From Nostoc sp. 'Peltigera membranacea cyanobiont' N6 (lineage in GTDB: Bacteria > Cyanobacteriota > Cyanobacteriia > Cyanobacteriales > Nostocaceae), in contig NZ_CP026681.1 of the NCBI RefSeq assembly GCF_002949735.1, forward strand, positions 1,054,001 to 1,118,000: a stretch of 64,000 nucleotides of DNA, written 5' to 3'. This document shows, one piece after another, positions 34,551-43,700 of the stretch. Position 1 is the first letter of the stretch; each line of letters begins with the position of its first letter. The notes below the pieces were generated by a model. The model saw only the letters and a list, made by a program, of their open reading frames with translations, was not told where the DNA came from and did not search any database. The translations under genes were made by a program, and so were the position numbers.

Positions 34551-34782
34551 CGCTATATACCAAATTAGTTTTTTAGGTAATTTATACTACCCAGCTATCC
34601 CAAAAAACTAACGTGGTAATTACGCTGAATCGTACTAACTTCATAAAGTTATGTAAAGCGGCAGTGTTAGAAAAAGTTATCTCGTAAGCAAGTAGGATCG
34701 GGTTATTGATGTTGAGATTCAAGATGCGATCGCTAATCAAGAATCAGCCCAAAACTGCTGACAATACAACTAAACTATAAAA

Positions 34783-35409
34783 ATGAATTTAAAGTACGGT
34801 GAATTCGATATATTGGAGCGAGAACTAGAAGCTCTTCTGCCTATGCATCGAGTTGCCTTTGGTGCGGCTTGTTGCGAGAGATTGTATCCACACTATGATA
34901 TTTACTTGCGAGCAGCTAGAGAAGATGATTGGGATGGAGAAGATTTATTTAGAGTAGCACTCGATGAAATCTGGGAATTTTTGGCAGGAAAAAAGGTTGA
35001 TGTGGCAAGATTTCGTCAACTTTATTCTGATTCCGACCAAAGCTACCCCGACTATGAAAACGTAGACACTCCAGAAGCACAGACAGCCGCAGGTGCAATT
35101 CTTAATACTTTAGAACTTTGTTTAGATCCAAGCGTACAACAGACTATTTTAGTAGTAAAAAAAATAGACGATACTCTTTTCATGTATATAGATTATTTAT
35201 GCCAGTGTGAAGACGAATACTCGCCAGACATTTCCCACGAAGAGCTAGTAGAAATAGTTGCCAACCATCCGTTTACAGTACGAGAAATGGCAAAACAAAG
35301 CGAAGATTTGCAGCGCTTGCGAGAAACTCCCACCTTAACTCCTGAGTTTTTACAATGGCTGCGTACTTCTTCTGAAAATGGTGGTAAAAGTCTGCTAGAT
35401 TTAAGTTGA
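34783..35409 (+). CDS. DUF416 (YjaG-like) protein, copy 1
   Basis: 208 residues, helical and acidic. The stretch VAFGAACCERLYPHYDIYLR followed by ALDEIWEFL and AAGAILNTLELCLD matches the DUF416 family (E. coli YjaG). No function is established for it. It lies 10 bases before the glycosylase-like gene, with a near-identical paralogue on the other side of that gene. The tail SSENGGKSLLDLS is identical in both copies. The AT-rich leader has no clear ribosome-binding site. Confidence 0.75.
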   Translation: MNLKYGEFDILERELEALLPMHRVAFGAACCERLYPHYDIYLRAAREDDWDGEDLFRVALDEIWEFLAGKKVDVARFRQLYSDSDQSYPDYENVDTPEAQTAAGAILNTLELCLDPSVQQTILVVKKIDDTLFMYIDYLCQCEDEYSPDISHEELVEIVANHPFTVREMAKQSEDLQRLRETPTLTPEFLQWLRTSSENGGKSLLDLS

Positions 35410-35419
35410 GAAAACAATC

Positions 35420-36118
35420 GTGAAGGGTGCGACTAAAGAACCTCAAGAAAACGCAGCGTCAAATTTGGATACTGCAAAAATTAAATGGTTTCGCCACCAT
35501 CTCTCTATATGGGGAACGCAAAACTTACGCGATTTTCCTTGGCGGCAGACTTGCGATTCTTACGCAATTCTCGTTGCAGAAAATCTGTTGCAAAAAACAG
35601 ACGCAGCTACAGTTGTTCCTATTTACAAAGCATTTCTTTTTAAATATCCTACGCTCGAAAACTTAGCCAAGGCAAGCATTGATGAATTGAGCGAATTGCT
35701 CGTACCTTTAGGTCTTTACTTCCGAGCAGAAAGACTGTACCAGTGCGCTCGCATCATCTTAGAGCAGTATGGAGGAAAAATTCCCGATTCAGAAAAGCAG
35801 TTGCTTGAATTACCTGGAATTGGTAAATATACAGCTCGCGCTATTTGTTCTCAAGCCTTCAGTCAACCGCTAGCCGTACTCGATACTAACGTAGCTCGCA
35901 TCCTCGAACGCTTCTTTGGCTTGCAAGGAGAAAGAGTGAAATCGCGCTGTAAAATTCTTTGGGGTGCGGCAGAAATAATTGCTCCTAATAAAGAAGTTGG
36001 CAAATGGAATCTAACCTTGCTAGACTTTGGAGCGATGGTTTGCAGGGCAAAAAATCCTCTTTGTAATGATTGCCCTCTCTCAGCAAAGTGCAATTATGTC
36101 CAAACGCAACGTACCTAA
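35420..36118 (+). CDS. HhH-GPD mismatch DNA glycosylase, MIG/TDG-like rather than MutY
   Basis: 232 residues; starts with GTG. The endonuclease III fold is clear: AENLLQKTDAATVVPIYKAF, the helix-hairpin-helix LELPGIGKYTARAICSQAF, catalytic Asp155 in LDTNVARIL, and a C-x6-C-x2-C-x5-C iron-sulfur loop (Cys208, 215, 218, 224). The residue after GIGK is Tyr (137), where endonuclease III has Lys and MutY Ser; Tyr is typical of the archaeal T/G mismatch glycosylase MIG. The segment WNLTLLDFGAMVCRAKNPLC also resembles MIG. There is no MutY C-terminal domain. It should act on T:G or U:G mismatches, such as deaminated methylcytosine. It is flanked by DUF416 genes. Confidence 0.8.
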   Translation: MKGATKEPQENAASNLDTAKIKWFRHHLSIWGTQNLRDFPWRQTCDSYAILVAENLLQKTDAATVVPIYKAFLFKYPTLENLAKASIDELSELLVPLGLYFRAERLYQCARIILEQYGGKIPDSEKQLLELPGIGKYTARAICSQAFSQPLAVLDTNVARILERFFGLQGERVKSRCKILWGAAEIIAPNKEVGKWNLTLLDFGAMVCRAKNPLCNDCPLSAKCNYVQTQRT

Positions 36119-36219
36119 AATAAAAAAATATTGTTATAAAACTGCTTGCAGAATTTGAAGAATTAGCAATTAATTTATTTGCGCTCTTATTATCTTAGAG
36201 CAGTATAAAGGAAAAATCA

Positions 36220-36852
36220 ATGAATCTAAAGTACGGTCAATTAGATATATTGGAGCAAGAACTGGAAACGCTTCTACCTATGCATCGAATAGCATTTGCG
36301 GCAGCTTGTTGCGAGAAATTGTATCCACACTATGATATTTTATTGCGAATAGTTAGAGAAGAAGGCTGGGATGGAGAAGATTTATTTAGAATAGCACTCG
36401 ATGAAATCTGGCAATTTTTGGCAGGAAAAAAGGTTGATGTGACAAGATTTCGTCAACTGCATTTTGATTGCGACCAAAGCTACCCCAGTGATTATGAAAA
36501 CGTAGACACTCCAGAAGGACAGAGAGCCGCAGGTGCAATTCTCTATACTTTAGAACTTTGTTTAGCTCCAAGCGTACAACAGACCATTTCAGTAGCAGAA
36601 GAAATACATGAAACTCTTTTTGAGTATATAGATTATTTAAGATGCGAGTCTGAAGACGAATACTCGGAAGACATTTCCCACGAAGAACTAGTAGAAATAG
36701 TTTCCAACCATCCGTTTACAGTACGAGAAATGGCAAAACAAAGCGAAGACTTGCAGCACTTACAAGAAACTCCCACCTTAACTACTGAGTTTTTGCAGAG
36801 GCTGCGTACTTCTTCTGAAAATGGTGGTAAAAGTCTACTAGATTTAAGTTGA
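36220..36852 (+). CDS. DUF416 (YjaG-like) protein, copy 2
   Basis: 210 residues, about 80-85% matching residues to copy 1 with two small insertions (SYPSDYENVD and RCESEDEY). The family core AFAAACCEKLYPHYDILLR and ALDEIWQFLAGKKVDV is intact, and the C-terminal SSENGGKSLLDLS is conserved exactly. It lies about 100 bases after the glycosylase gene. The duplication is recent enough that the nucleotide sequences still align throughout. Confidence 0.75.
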   Translation: MNLKYGQLDILEQELETLLPMHRIAFAAACCEKLYPHYDILLRIVREEGWDGEDLFRIALDEIWQFLAGKKVDVTRFRQLHFDCDQSYPSDYENVDTPEGQRAAGAILYTLELCLAPSVQQTISVAEEIHETLFEYIDYLRCESEDEYSEDISHEELVEIVSNHPFTVREMAKQSEDLQHLQETPTLTTEFLQRLRTSSENGGKSLLDLS

Positions 36853-37039
36853 CAAAACAATAAAATTCCAGTTTTAAGAATTTTCTTAAAACTATTTATG
36901 AGCTAGTATCATTGTTGCTACCACTGCTAAATGAAGATTTTTTCCAATAGATTAAACCTTTACCTAACCTAAAACTTTTCTTAACTGAACTTTATTAAAA
37001 AGAAGACTAATCTAGAAAGTAACTTCATTGGAAGAGAGA

Positions 37040-38845
37040 ATGAAATTCATCAAATTTCAACTACTTAGTGTTGCTCTCATCTTCTTTGTATGGATTAGTC
37101 CACTACACGCTAGTCCAATAGCTCAATTGCCAACTTCTTTACTTCCAGTTTCACAACAGGAAACAACATCTCTGAAAAATTCACAGGATGTATTGACTGT
37201 TGCAACTTTTAATGTCGAGAATTTAGACCCAAAAGATCGACGCTTTGATAATATTGCCAAAATTATTGGCAATAATTTGAACGCACCAGATGTCATCAGT
37301 TTGGTTGAAGTTCAAGATAACAATGGGCCAGTTGATGATGACGTTGTGGATGCAAATGAGACTTACCAAAAACTGATTGCTGCGCTCAAAAATATCGGTA
37401 GTCCAGCATACAATTTTGTTGAGATTGCGCCCAGCGATGACCAAGATGGTGGAGAACCTGGAGGCAATATCCGTGTCGGTTTATTATTTCAACCCAGCCG
37501 AGTAACTCTAGCAAAACTGCCTAGAAAAGGCGGTTCATTAGATGCTGTGGCTATTACTCAAGGTGCAAATGGTCTTGACCTTTCGCTCAATCCAGGTCGG
37601 ATTGACCCTACCAATAGTGCTTTCGAGGCAAGCCGTAAACCACTGGCGACAGAATTTATATTTAACGGTCAAAAAGTGTTTATCATTGCTAATCACTTTG
37701 TTTCTAAAAAGGGAGGTTCGCCTACCGATGTGAAACGAGTCAAACAAGCCGAAATCGTTAATGAATTCGTAGGACAAATACTAGAAGCTGACCAGCAAGC
37801 GAAAGTAATTGTACTGGGTGACTTAAACGATTTACCAGATTCTCTACCTCTGAAGGCATTGGAGGGTAACATTCTGGAGAATCTGACAGATAGTTTACCT
37901 GCTAGCGATCGCTTCACTTTCAAATTCAAGGGAAATCCTCAACTCATTGACCATTTGCTGGTCAGTGAAAATCTTTCTCGTCTTGCTCAACCGAAAATTG
38001 ATATTGTGCATGTCAACGTTGGCTTTACTAAGCCTGTCAGCGACCACGATCCTGTGATTGCAGCATTTACATTACCTGCGAACCAGTCCAATGACACAAT
38101 TCCTCCTGTTGTTCAACCTACTCCCACTCCCGTAAGTGATTCGGCAATTATATTGCCTCAATTATCGAAAGTCGCTTTAGTTGAAGAACTAGCTAAGGAG
38201 TATGCACCCAGCAAAACTTTGAACTACGATCGCGCAAAAGACGAAATGTTTGGCATTATTGACAACCAAGCAGGTATTGTGACAGATATCTATGCTAATT
38301 ACCAAATTCGTCTAAATGGTAATGGCGATCCTAGTCAGGAAGCTGACAAGTTAGGACTGAATACCGAACACGTTTGGCCACAAAGTAAAGGGGCTGAAAA
38401 CGGTAATGCCAAAAGTGACCTGCACCATCTATTTCCGGCACGCGAAGATATTAATAGCGAGCGAGGAAATAAACCCTTCGACGATATAGCCGACACCAAG
38501 ACTAAAAAATGGTATCGAAATGATACTGTTCAATCTACAATTCCTACAAGTGCAATTGACGAGTTTAGCGAATCGGCATCTGCTAAATTTGAACCTAGAG
38601 AGAAGGTAAAAGGGGATATAGCTAGGGCAGTTTTCTACTTTTACACTATTTATCGGAATCAGGCTGAGAAAGTAGACCGAAATTACTTTCAAAATCAGCG
38701 TCAGACTTTGTGTAAATGGAATCAGCAAGACCCACCTGATATTACTGAAATAGAACGCAGTGGTGCGATCGCTAAATTTCAAGGTAATGACAATCCATTT
38801 GTGCTAGATGTCACATTAGCAGAACGCGCATACTGTAATTCTTAA
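37040..38845 (+). CDS. Secreted two-domain nuclease: EEP phosphatase/nuclease + endonuclease I
   Basis: 601 residues. A signal peptide (LLSVALIFFVWISPLHA) leads into an endonuclease/exonuclease/phosphatase domain at about 50-345: TVATFNVENLDP, VISLVEVQDN (metal Glu), VIVLGDLND and VSDHDPVIAAF. A Pro/Thr linker follows, then an endonuclease I-like domain from about 375 with NTEHVWPQSKGAE and DLHHLFPAREDINSERGNKPF, the His-Asn metal core of that family. Both domains appear intact. It is probably extracellular or periplasmic, for nucleic acid degradation or phosphate scavenging. ATG 37040 is preceded by GGAAGAGAG. Confidence 0.88.
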   Translation: MKFIKFQLLSVALIFFVWISPLHASPIAQLPTSLLPVSQQETTSLKNSQDVLTVATFNVENLDPKDRRFDNIAKIIGNNLNAPDVISLVEVQDNNGPVDDDVVDANETYQKLIAALKNIGSPAYNFVEIAPSDDQDGGEPGGNIRVGLLFQPSRVTLAKLPRKGGSLDAVAITQGANGLDLSLNPGRIDPTNSAFEASRKPLATEFIFNGQKVFIIANHFVSKKGGSPTDVKRVKQAEIVNEFVGQILEADQQAKVIVLGDLNDLPDSLPLKALEGNILENLTDSLPASDRFTFKFKGNPQLIDHLLVSENLSRLAQPKIDIVHVNVGFTKPVSDHDPVIAAFTLPANQSNDTIPPVVQPTPTPVSDSAIILPQLSKVALVEELAKEYAPSKTLNYDRAKDEMFGIIDNQAGIVTDIYANYQIRLNGNGDPSQEADKLGLNTEHVWPQSKGAENGNAKSDLHHLFPAREDINSERGNKPFDDIADTKTKKWYRNDTVQSTIPTSAIDEFSESASAKFEPREKVKGDIARAVFYFYTIYRNQAEKVDRNYFQNQRQTLCKWNQQDPPDITEIERSGAIAKFQGNDNPFVLDVTLAERAYCNS

Positions 38846-38887
38846 TGGGTTTAGCAATCCTATTTGATTGGTAAGCATTGTAACCCC

Positions 38888-38930
38888 AAGATTCCCTACT
38901 TCTGAAAGAAAAAAGTAGGGAATCTTGTTT
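38888..38930 (+). terminator. Terminator of the secreted nuclease gene
   Basis: A perfect 14-bp stem (AAGATTCCCTACTT with AAGTAGGGAATCTT) and a GTTT tail, 43 bases after the stop codon. Confidence 0.8.
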
Positions 38931-38971
38931 CTACGATTTTTATTCAAGATTTCTATAGACCAAATTTAGTA

Positions 38972-40276
38972 TCAAATAGACTTTATCTGAATTGGAATCT
39001 GGATGATGAACTCCGTCCCTTGAAGCGGTACAGAAATACACTTTATTTGACCACCATGCTTGTTGATAATTTGGTAGCTAATCGACATCCCTAAACCTGT
39101 ACCTGAACCAACAGGTTTAGTTGTAAAAAATGGATCAAAAATTTTTCGCGTTATTTCTTCTGTCATTCCACAGCCATTATCAGTAATCCGAATTATGACT
39201 TGATTGGTATCTAAAACTTCAGTACAAATACGAATCTGAGGATTGTAATTTATCAGTTCTTGGTTGTTAGTTATTTTTAGCTTTACCACTGATAAATTAC
39301 ACCCAATTCCTGATTCTTTCAAAGTATCAATAGAATTATTCAAGATATTCATAAAGACTTGATTGAGTTGTCCAGGATAACACTCGATTTTAGGTAAATT
39401 GCCGTATTGTTTTATAATTTGAATATCTGGATAATTTCCTTCGGTTTCCAAGCGATTTTGCAAAATTAAGAGAGTGCTATCAAGACCTTCGTGAATATCA
39501 ACTTCTTTTTTTTCCGCTTCATCTAGCCGTGAGAAGTTACGCAAGGATAAGACTAGCTTGGAAATGCGGTTGGCTCCCATTTTTATGGAAGATAAGATTT
39601 TCGGTAAGTCTTCTTGAATAAAATCAAGGTCAATTTCTTCAATATAAGCTTTAATTTTTAATGGTAAATGGCGATCGCCTTCTTGATAAAGCGCAATCAA
39701 ATTGAATAAATTCTTAGTATATTCATTGACAATAAAGACATTCCCATCAATAAAACTCACCGGATTATTAATTTCATGGGCAATACCCGCAACTAATTGT
39801 CCTAATGAAGACATTTTTTCAGTTTGAATCAGTTGAGCTTGCGTATTTTCAAGTTCCTTTAAAGTCAGTTTTAGTTGAGAATTAGCTGCTTCTAGTTGTG
39901 CTGGACTTGGCAAAGCTATAGCCTGGGGAATGATTGGTAAAAGTGCGATCGCTGTATATAGTGAAATAATCGCCGTAATACATTTAATAAAAGTGGACAG
40001 CCAGTAAGTTGGATGCCAAAGCGTCCATACATCCATCAGATGGGTTGTACCACAAGAGACAATAAAAGCTCCAAATAATAAAAGTATCCATTTAAAGGGG
40101 AAATCCTTTCGCTTGTGGACAAAGTAAACAAGGGCGATGGGAATAGAATAATACACCAAAGCAATCAAAGAATCTGAGATGATGTTTAGCCACACTAAGC
40201 TCGGCTTCCAGAGGTAACAATGTCCATGTGGAATAAATAAGCTGTCAGTCAAAAAATCTTGTCCCAGGTTATGCAT
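38972..40276 (-). CDS. Sensor histidine kinase with an ethylene-receptor-type membrane domain
   Basis: 434 residues. Three membrane helices (about 30-115) match the ethylene-binding domain: SDSLIALVYYSIPIALVYFV and GAFIVSCGTTHLMDVWTLWH. Residues Asp35, Tyr42, Ile45, Pro46, Ile72, Cys75 and His79 correspond, at a constant offset of ten, to the ETR1 residues needed for copper(I) and ethylene binding. A coiled coil leads to the HisKA box (AGIAHEINNPVSF, His167), then DNGCGM and GSGTGLGMSIS of the ATPase domain. No GAF domain lies between. It is probably a membrane sensor of ethylene or a similar small molecule. No response regulator is adjacent. Confidence 0.88.
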   Translation of the reverse strand: MHNLGQDFLTDSLFIPHGHCYLWKPSLVWLNIISDSLIALVYYSIPIALVYFVHKRKDFPFKWILLLFGAFIVSCGTTHLMDVWTLWHPTYWLSTFIKCITAIISLYTAIALLPIIPQAIALPSPAQLEAANSQLKLTLKELENTQAQLIQTEKMSSLGQLVAGIAHEINNPVSFIDGNVFIVNEYTKNLFNLIALYQEGDRHLPLKIKAYIEEIDLDFIQEDLPKILSSIKMGANRISKLVLSLRNFSRLDEAEKKEVDIHEGLDSTLLILQNRLETEGNYPDIQIIKQYGNLPKIECYPGQLNQVFMNILNNSIDTLKESGIGCNLSVVKLKITNNQELINYNPQIRICTEVLDTNQVIIRITDNGCGMTEEITRKIFDPFFTTKPVGSGTGLGMSISYQIINKHGGQIKCISVPLQGTEFIIQIPIQIKSI

Positions 40277-40497
40277 ATAACTATGAAATTGTCAATAACT
40301 AAACGACAAATTCAGCAATTCTCATTTTAAGATTTCATTACATAAAAACCCTTGTTATGCAAGGGTTTAACAATTCTTAATAATTTCATTGAGCGCTCAA
40401 ATGACGCAAACTGGTTTCAAAATGAGAATTGCTGCGACAAATTATACACGCTGTATCATAAATTGTCCTTAATGTTAAATGTTGTAAGCTAAAACAC

Positions 40498-40575
40498 ATT
40501 TAAGTTGCATATTTAAATTTGCTCAATATCTTGTGGGAATGGGCATCTTGCCCGCCCTGATTATGCAACTTAAAT
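40498..40575. repeat. Inverted-repeat element with a GGGCATCTTGCCCG core
   Basis: 13-bp arms ATTTAAGTTGCAT / ATGCAACTTAAAT enclose CTTGTGGGAATGGGCATCTT and the following CCCGCCC. The core is the same as in the MITEs at 12.8 and 14.1 kb, but the termini differ. It lies just downstream of the ABC transporter gene and may also end its transcript. Confidence 0.6.
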
Positions 40576-40588
40576 GCCGATTAGCTTA

Positions 40589-42337
40589 CTAATGCAGTAA
40601 TTCTTCAACTTGATGCTGGCTCCACAAAGTTCTGTATAAACCCTGTTGTTGTAAAAGTTCTAAGTGATTTCCAATCTGAACAATTTTTCCCTTTTCCATG
40701 ACAAAAATTCTGTCTGCCGCCGCCGCCGCCGATAACTGATGGGTAATGAAAATTACTGTTTTTCGCTCAGTACCACCGGAAAGATTTTTGAGAATTTGTG
40801 TGGCTGTTTGATTATCCACACTAGAGAGAGCATCATCCAAAATTAACACTGGAGCATTAACCAGCATCGCCCTAGCCAAAGCAGTCCGTTGTCGTTGACC
40901 GCCAGAAAGAGTGATACCGCGTTCCCCAACAAGAGTTTCATATTGCTGGGGAAAATTCTGAATTTCTGATTCAATTTGGGCAAGTTTGGCAACAGATCCT
41001 ATCTGCTCTTGTTCGCTAATTGGATCGCCATAGCGGATATTATTTTTGATTGTAGTGCTAAATAGAAAACTATCTTGAGGAACGTAAGCGATCGCACCTC
41101 GTAAATCTGCCAAAGCTATTTTAGTAATATCCAGCCCATCTAAAAACAATTGTCCCGATCCAATATCCAACAAGCGCGGTAAAGCATTGGCTAAAGTGGA
41201 TTTCCCCGAACCAATTGCCCCAACAATGGCCACGGTTTCTCCCGGAGCAATGGTAAAGTTAACATTTTCTAAAGCTGGCGTATTGGAACCAGGGTAAATG
41301 TAGGTGAGATTTTTAGCTGTCACTTCCCCTTTAAGTTCAGCCACTGGAAGGTGTATGGCATCATCTGCATCTTTAATTTTCGGTGTGACAGAGAGAATTG
41401 ATTCCAGCCGGTCGATACTAACTTCACCCCGTTGGTAGGTAGTAATTGTGAATCCTAAAATGGCTGTGGGGAAAACTAGACGCTCTACAAAGATTAACAG
41501 TGCTAAAAAATCGCCAATCGTAAGCGCCCCAGAAGACATCCGCGCCGCCCCTAGCCAGATGATTACTAGTAAACTGATATTAGCTAGCCCACCAATTAGC
41601 CCAAACAGTGTATTTCGGATTTTTGCCAGTTCTAGGTTAGCAGTCAATAGCTGCTGATTTTTCTTAGCGAAGGCTCGACGCTCATTTGCTTCTTGGGCAT
41701 AGATTTTAATTAAGGCAATGCCACTAATATCCTCCTGGATGAGTTCGCTGATGTCAGAGAGTTGCTCTTGGACTGCTGCTTGTTGTTTGCGTAAGCGATT
41801 GCTAAACAGACTCACCAACAAGAGCATAAAAGGGTAAACTGCCAGAGACGCTAGTGTGAGATCCACACTAATCGCCAACATTACTGGCAGTGTCAGGGCG
41901 TAGGCAAACACCGTATTTGCCAAACTCAAAACTGCAAAACCCAATAACCGTTTGATATTGTCCACATCACTGGTAGCGCGACTAATTAAATCACCAGCAG
42001 TATTACTGGCAAAATAAGCCGGCTCCAGCTTGAGTAAGTGTTCAAAAATCCGTTGTTTCAGGTCAAATTCCACCTGACGACCCACCCCAAATAGCCAAAT
42101 GCGTGATGCCATCCGCATTAGCCACATTGCCGAACTGAGTAAGACAATAATTACTACGTAATGTAGTATTTGGTAGTTGAAGGTTGTCGAGAGTTTGTCA
42201 ATACCAGCACGAATCCACAAGGGGATATAAACGCCCAGAGCATTGACAGACAATAAAGCAAGAATGCCTAAAGACACATCCCGCCAATAAGGTCGTAGGT
42301 AAGCACCGAGTTTAGCAATTCGTCGAGATTTTGCCAT
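40589..42337 (-). CDS. ABC transporter, fused permease/ATP-binding (MsbA-like exporter half)
   Basis: 582 residues. Six membrane helices in the first 320, including the coupling segments of type IV (MsbA/MdlB-like) exporters, then a nucleotide-binding domain: Walker A VGAIGSGKST, signature LSGGQRQRTALARA, Walker B VLILDDALSSVD and the H-loop ITHQLS. It works as a homo- or heterodimer. No paired half-transporter is adjacent, so a homodimer is likely. Substrates cannot be predicted; lipids, drugs and peptides are all possible. Confidence 0.93.
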   Translation of the reverse strand: MAKSRRIAKLGAYLRPYWRDVSLGILALLSVNALGVYIPLWIRAGIDKLSTTFNYQILHYVVIIVLLSSAMWLMRMASRIWLFGVGRQVEFDLKQRIFEHLLKLEPAYFASNTAGDLISRATSDVDNIKRLLGFAVLSLANTVFAYALTLPVMLAISVDLTLASLAVYPFMLLLVSLFSNRLRKQQAAVQEQLSDISELIQEDISGIALIKIYAQEANERRAFAKKNQQLLTANLELAKIRNTLFGLIGGLANISLLVIIWLGAARMSSGALTIGDFLALLIFVERLVFPTAILGFTITTYQRGEVSIDRLESILSVTPKIKDADDAIHLPVAELKGEVTAKNLTYIYPGSNTPALENVNFTIAPGETVAIVGAIGSGKSTLANALPRLLDIGSGQLFLDGLDITKIALADLRGAIAYVPQDSFLFSTTIKNNIRYGDPISEQEQIGSVAKLAQIESEIQNFPQQYETLVGERGITLSGGQRQRTALARAMLVNAPVLILDDALSSVDNQTATQILKNLSGGTERKTVIFITHQLSAAAAADRIFVMEKGKIVQIGNHLELLQQQGLYRTLWSQHQVEELLH

Positions 42338-42666
42338 TAAAGCAATTTTGCAACTTTATCATCCTAGATTAACTGCTACTCCAAGAAGGCAGCTATGTAG
42401 AGAGAATATGGCTTCTAAAATTAACAAGAAAGAATTCAGGAGTCAGGAGCCAGAATACCCTTTCAGGGAAGCAAGCTACAGAATTCAACTCTGTACAACA
42501 GCTAGGACGAGCGTCACCCGTTCGCTCTTAGCTTTCCCACAGGGTAGGGTGAATGAAAAAACGGGTTTAAGTCCCCCACCAAATTTTGAATTTGGTGGAA
42601 TGCAAGACCCTTGCGGACTCACATTCTGAATTCTGTATTCTGACTTCTGACTTCTCTGTTACTTTA
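42338..42666. other. Repeat-filled intergenic stretch
   Basis: No gene supported. Contains a GAATTCAGGAGTCAGGAGCC-type tract, the perfect hairpin CCACCAAATT-ttg-AATTTGGTGG (42576-42598) and TTCTGAC heptads (42628-42655). All are dispersed-repeat material. Confidence 0.6.
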
Positions 42667-43320
42667 TTACCGTTGAACACGCAAGAACCTGTAAATTTCA
42701 AAGAGATAACTTTCCCAAGTTCTTGTTGTCAATTGCAACGTTTCCGCATTCGGTACAAAGTCTTCAAGTCGTAAACCGCGTGTGCGAATATCTTGAGGAC
42801 TTCCTTGTAATAGGTAGGGAGGCACTCTCAAATTATAAGAAAGAATGCTATCCCCTGTTACATCTGAGATGTTCGGTGCGGTGGTTGGTTGCCCTAATGC
42901 CACCAGTGTCCCCGATGTTGGTGTAGCAGTTGCTACAGAGGTTTCACCTGTCATTGCTAGAGGTGCCCTATAAAGGAAATAAGCGACTGCTGGTGTACTT
43001 GCCAACAGCAAAATCGTCAGTGCCCAACCTACCAAGTATCCTCCTGGTTTGTCTATCCCACCTCCTTTGATTCTCTGAGATGCAAAAATCATCAGTAAAA
43101 CAGAGGCTCCTAGGGGCTTGAGTGGAAAAGACAGTAACCTCGACAACGACGCTACAGCTGGTTCATTAGGGTTAACAAATGATAGGGCAATGATTACCAA
43201 GATAACGACTAAGATCAATCGCCCTACAAAAGTTCCAGAGGGATAAAATCTCTGAAACAGAGAATATACGATAGTGCCAATCAGCAGCCACAGCAGTACC
43301 CGGCTTAGCAATAGAAACAT
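42667..43320 (-). CDS. Hypothetical membrane protein
   Basis: 217 residues. Three to four hydrophobic helices in the first 120 residues (LLSRVLLWLLIGTIVYSLF, LILVVILVIIALSFV, YLVGWALTILLLASTPAVAY), then a Thr/Ser/Pro-rich stretch and an amphipathic C-terminus with TTRTWESYLFEIYRFL. The membrane part recalls the N-terminus of cyanobacterial YdcF/DUF218 proteins, whose catalytic domain would be missing here; this similarity is from memory and weak. No active-site motif is seen. Confidence 0.6.
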   Translation of the reverse strand: MFLLLSRVLLWLLIGTIVYSLFQRFYPSGTFVGRLILVVILVIIALSFVNPNEPAVASLSRLLSFPLKPLGASVLLMIFASQRIKGGGIDKPGGYLVGWALTILLLASTPAVAYFLYRAPLAMTGETSVATATPTSGTLVALGQPTTAPNISDVTGDSILSYNLRVPPYLLQGSPQDIRTRGLRLEDFVPNAETLQLTTRTWESYLFEIYRFLRVQR

Positions 43321-43700
43321 AGATTAACTCTCAAATTTTCTGGTGCGGTGAGCCAGTGTGGTGTTCAGACAGTCAGCTTTACTAGGGGTTTTCATGCCCC
43401 AGGATGAACTGTCCTGCATGGTTTCCCTGTATAAAACAACCAGTGACTTCTTAGCCGCGACGCTAGAAGCGTCCTGCGTAAGGGTCAACCTAGAGGTTTC
43501 GGGAAATGGATTTATTTTATTGTCAAATTGTAATCGCACTGTTTGACTTAAAATACCTCAAACCTCACACCCAAAGACTACCGTCGTAGTGATTTTAGTT
43601 CAAATTTTTAACACTGCGTCTATTATTTATAATTTTCCAGAAGAGTAATGTGGCACCGGTAAACTAAATTAATTGAGTAATCCACTTAAAAGGAAAAACT
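43321..43700. other. Intergenic stretch upstream of galE
   Basis: 380 bases with no supported gene. A small hairpin GACGCT-aga-AGCGTC occurs near 43458. The galE ribosome-binding site (AAAAGGAAA) is at the right end. Confidence 0.5.

Noticed and set aside
42348..42629. 93-codon open frame downstream of the ABC transporter start
   Set aside because: It consists of dispersed repeats and hairpins, has a low-complexity product and no ribosome-binding site.
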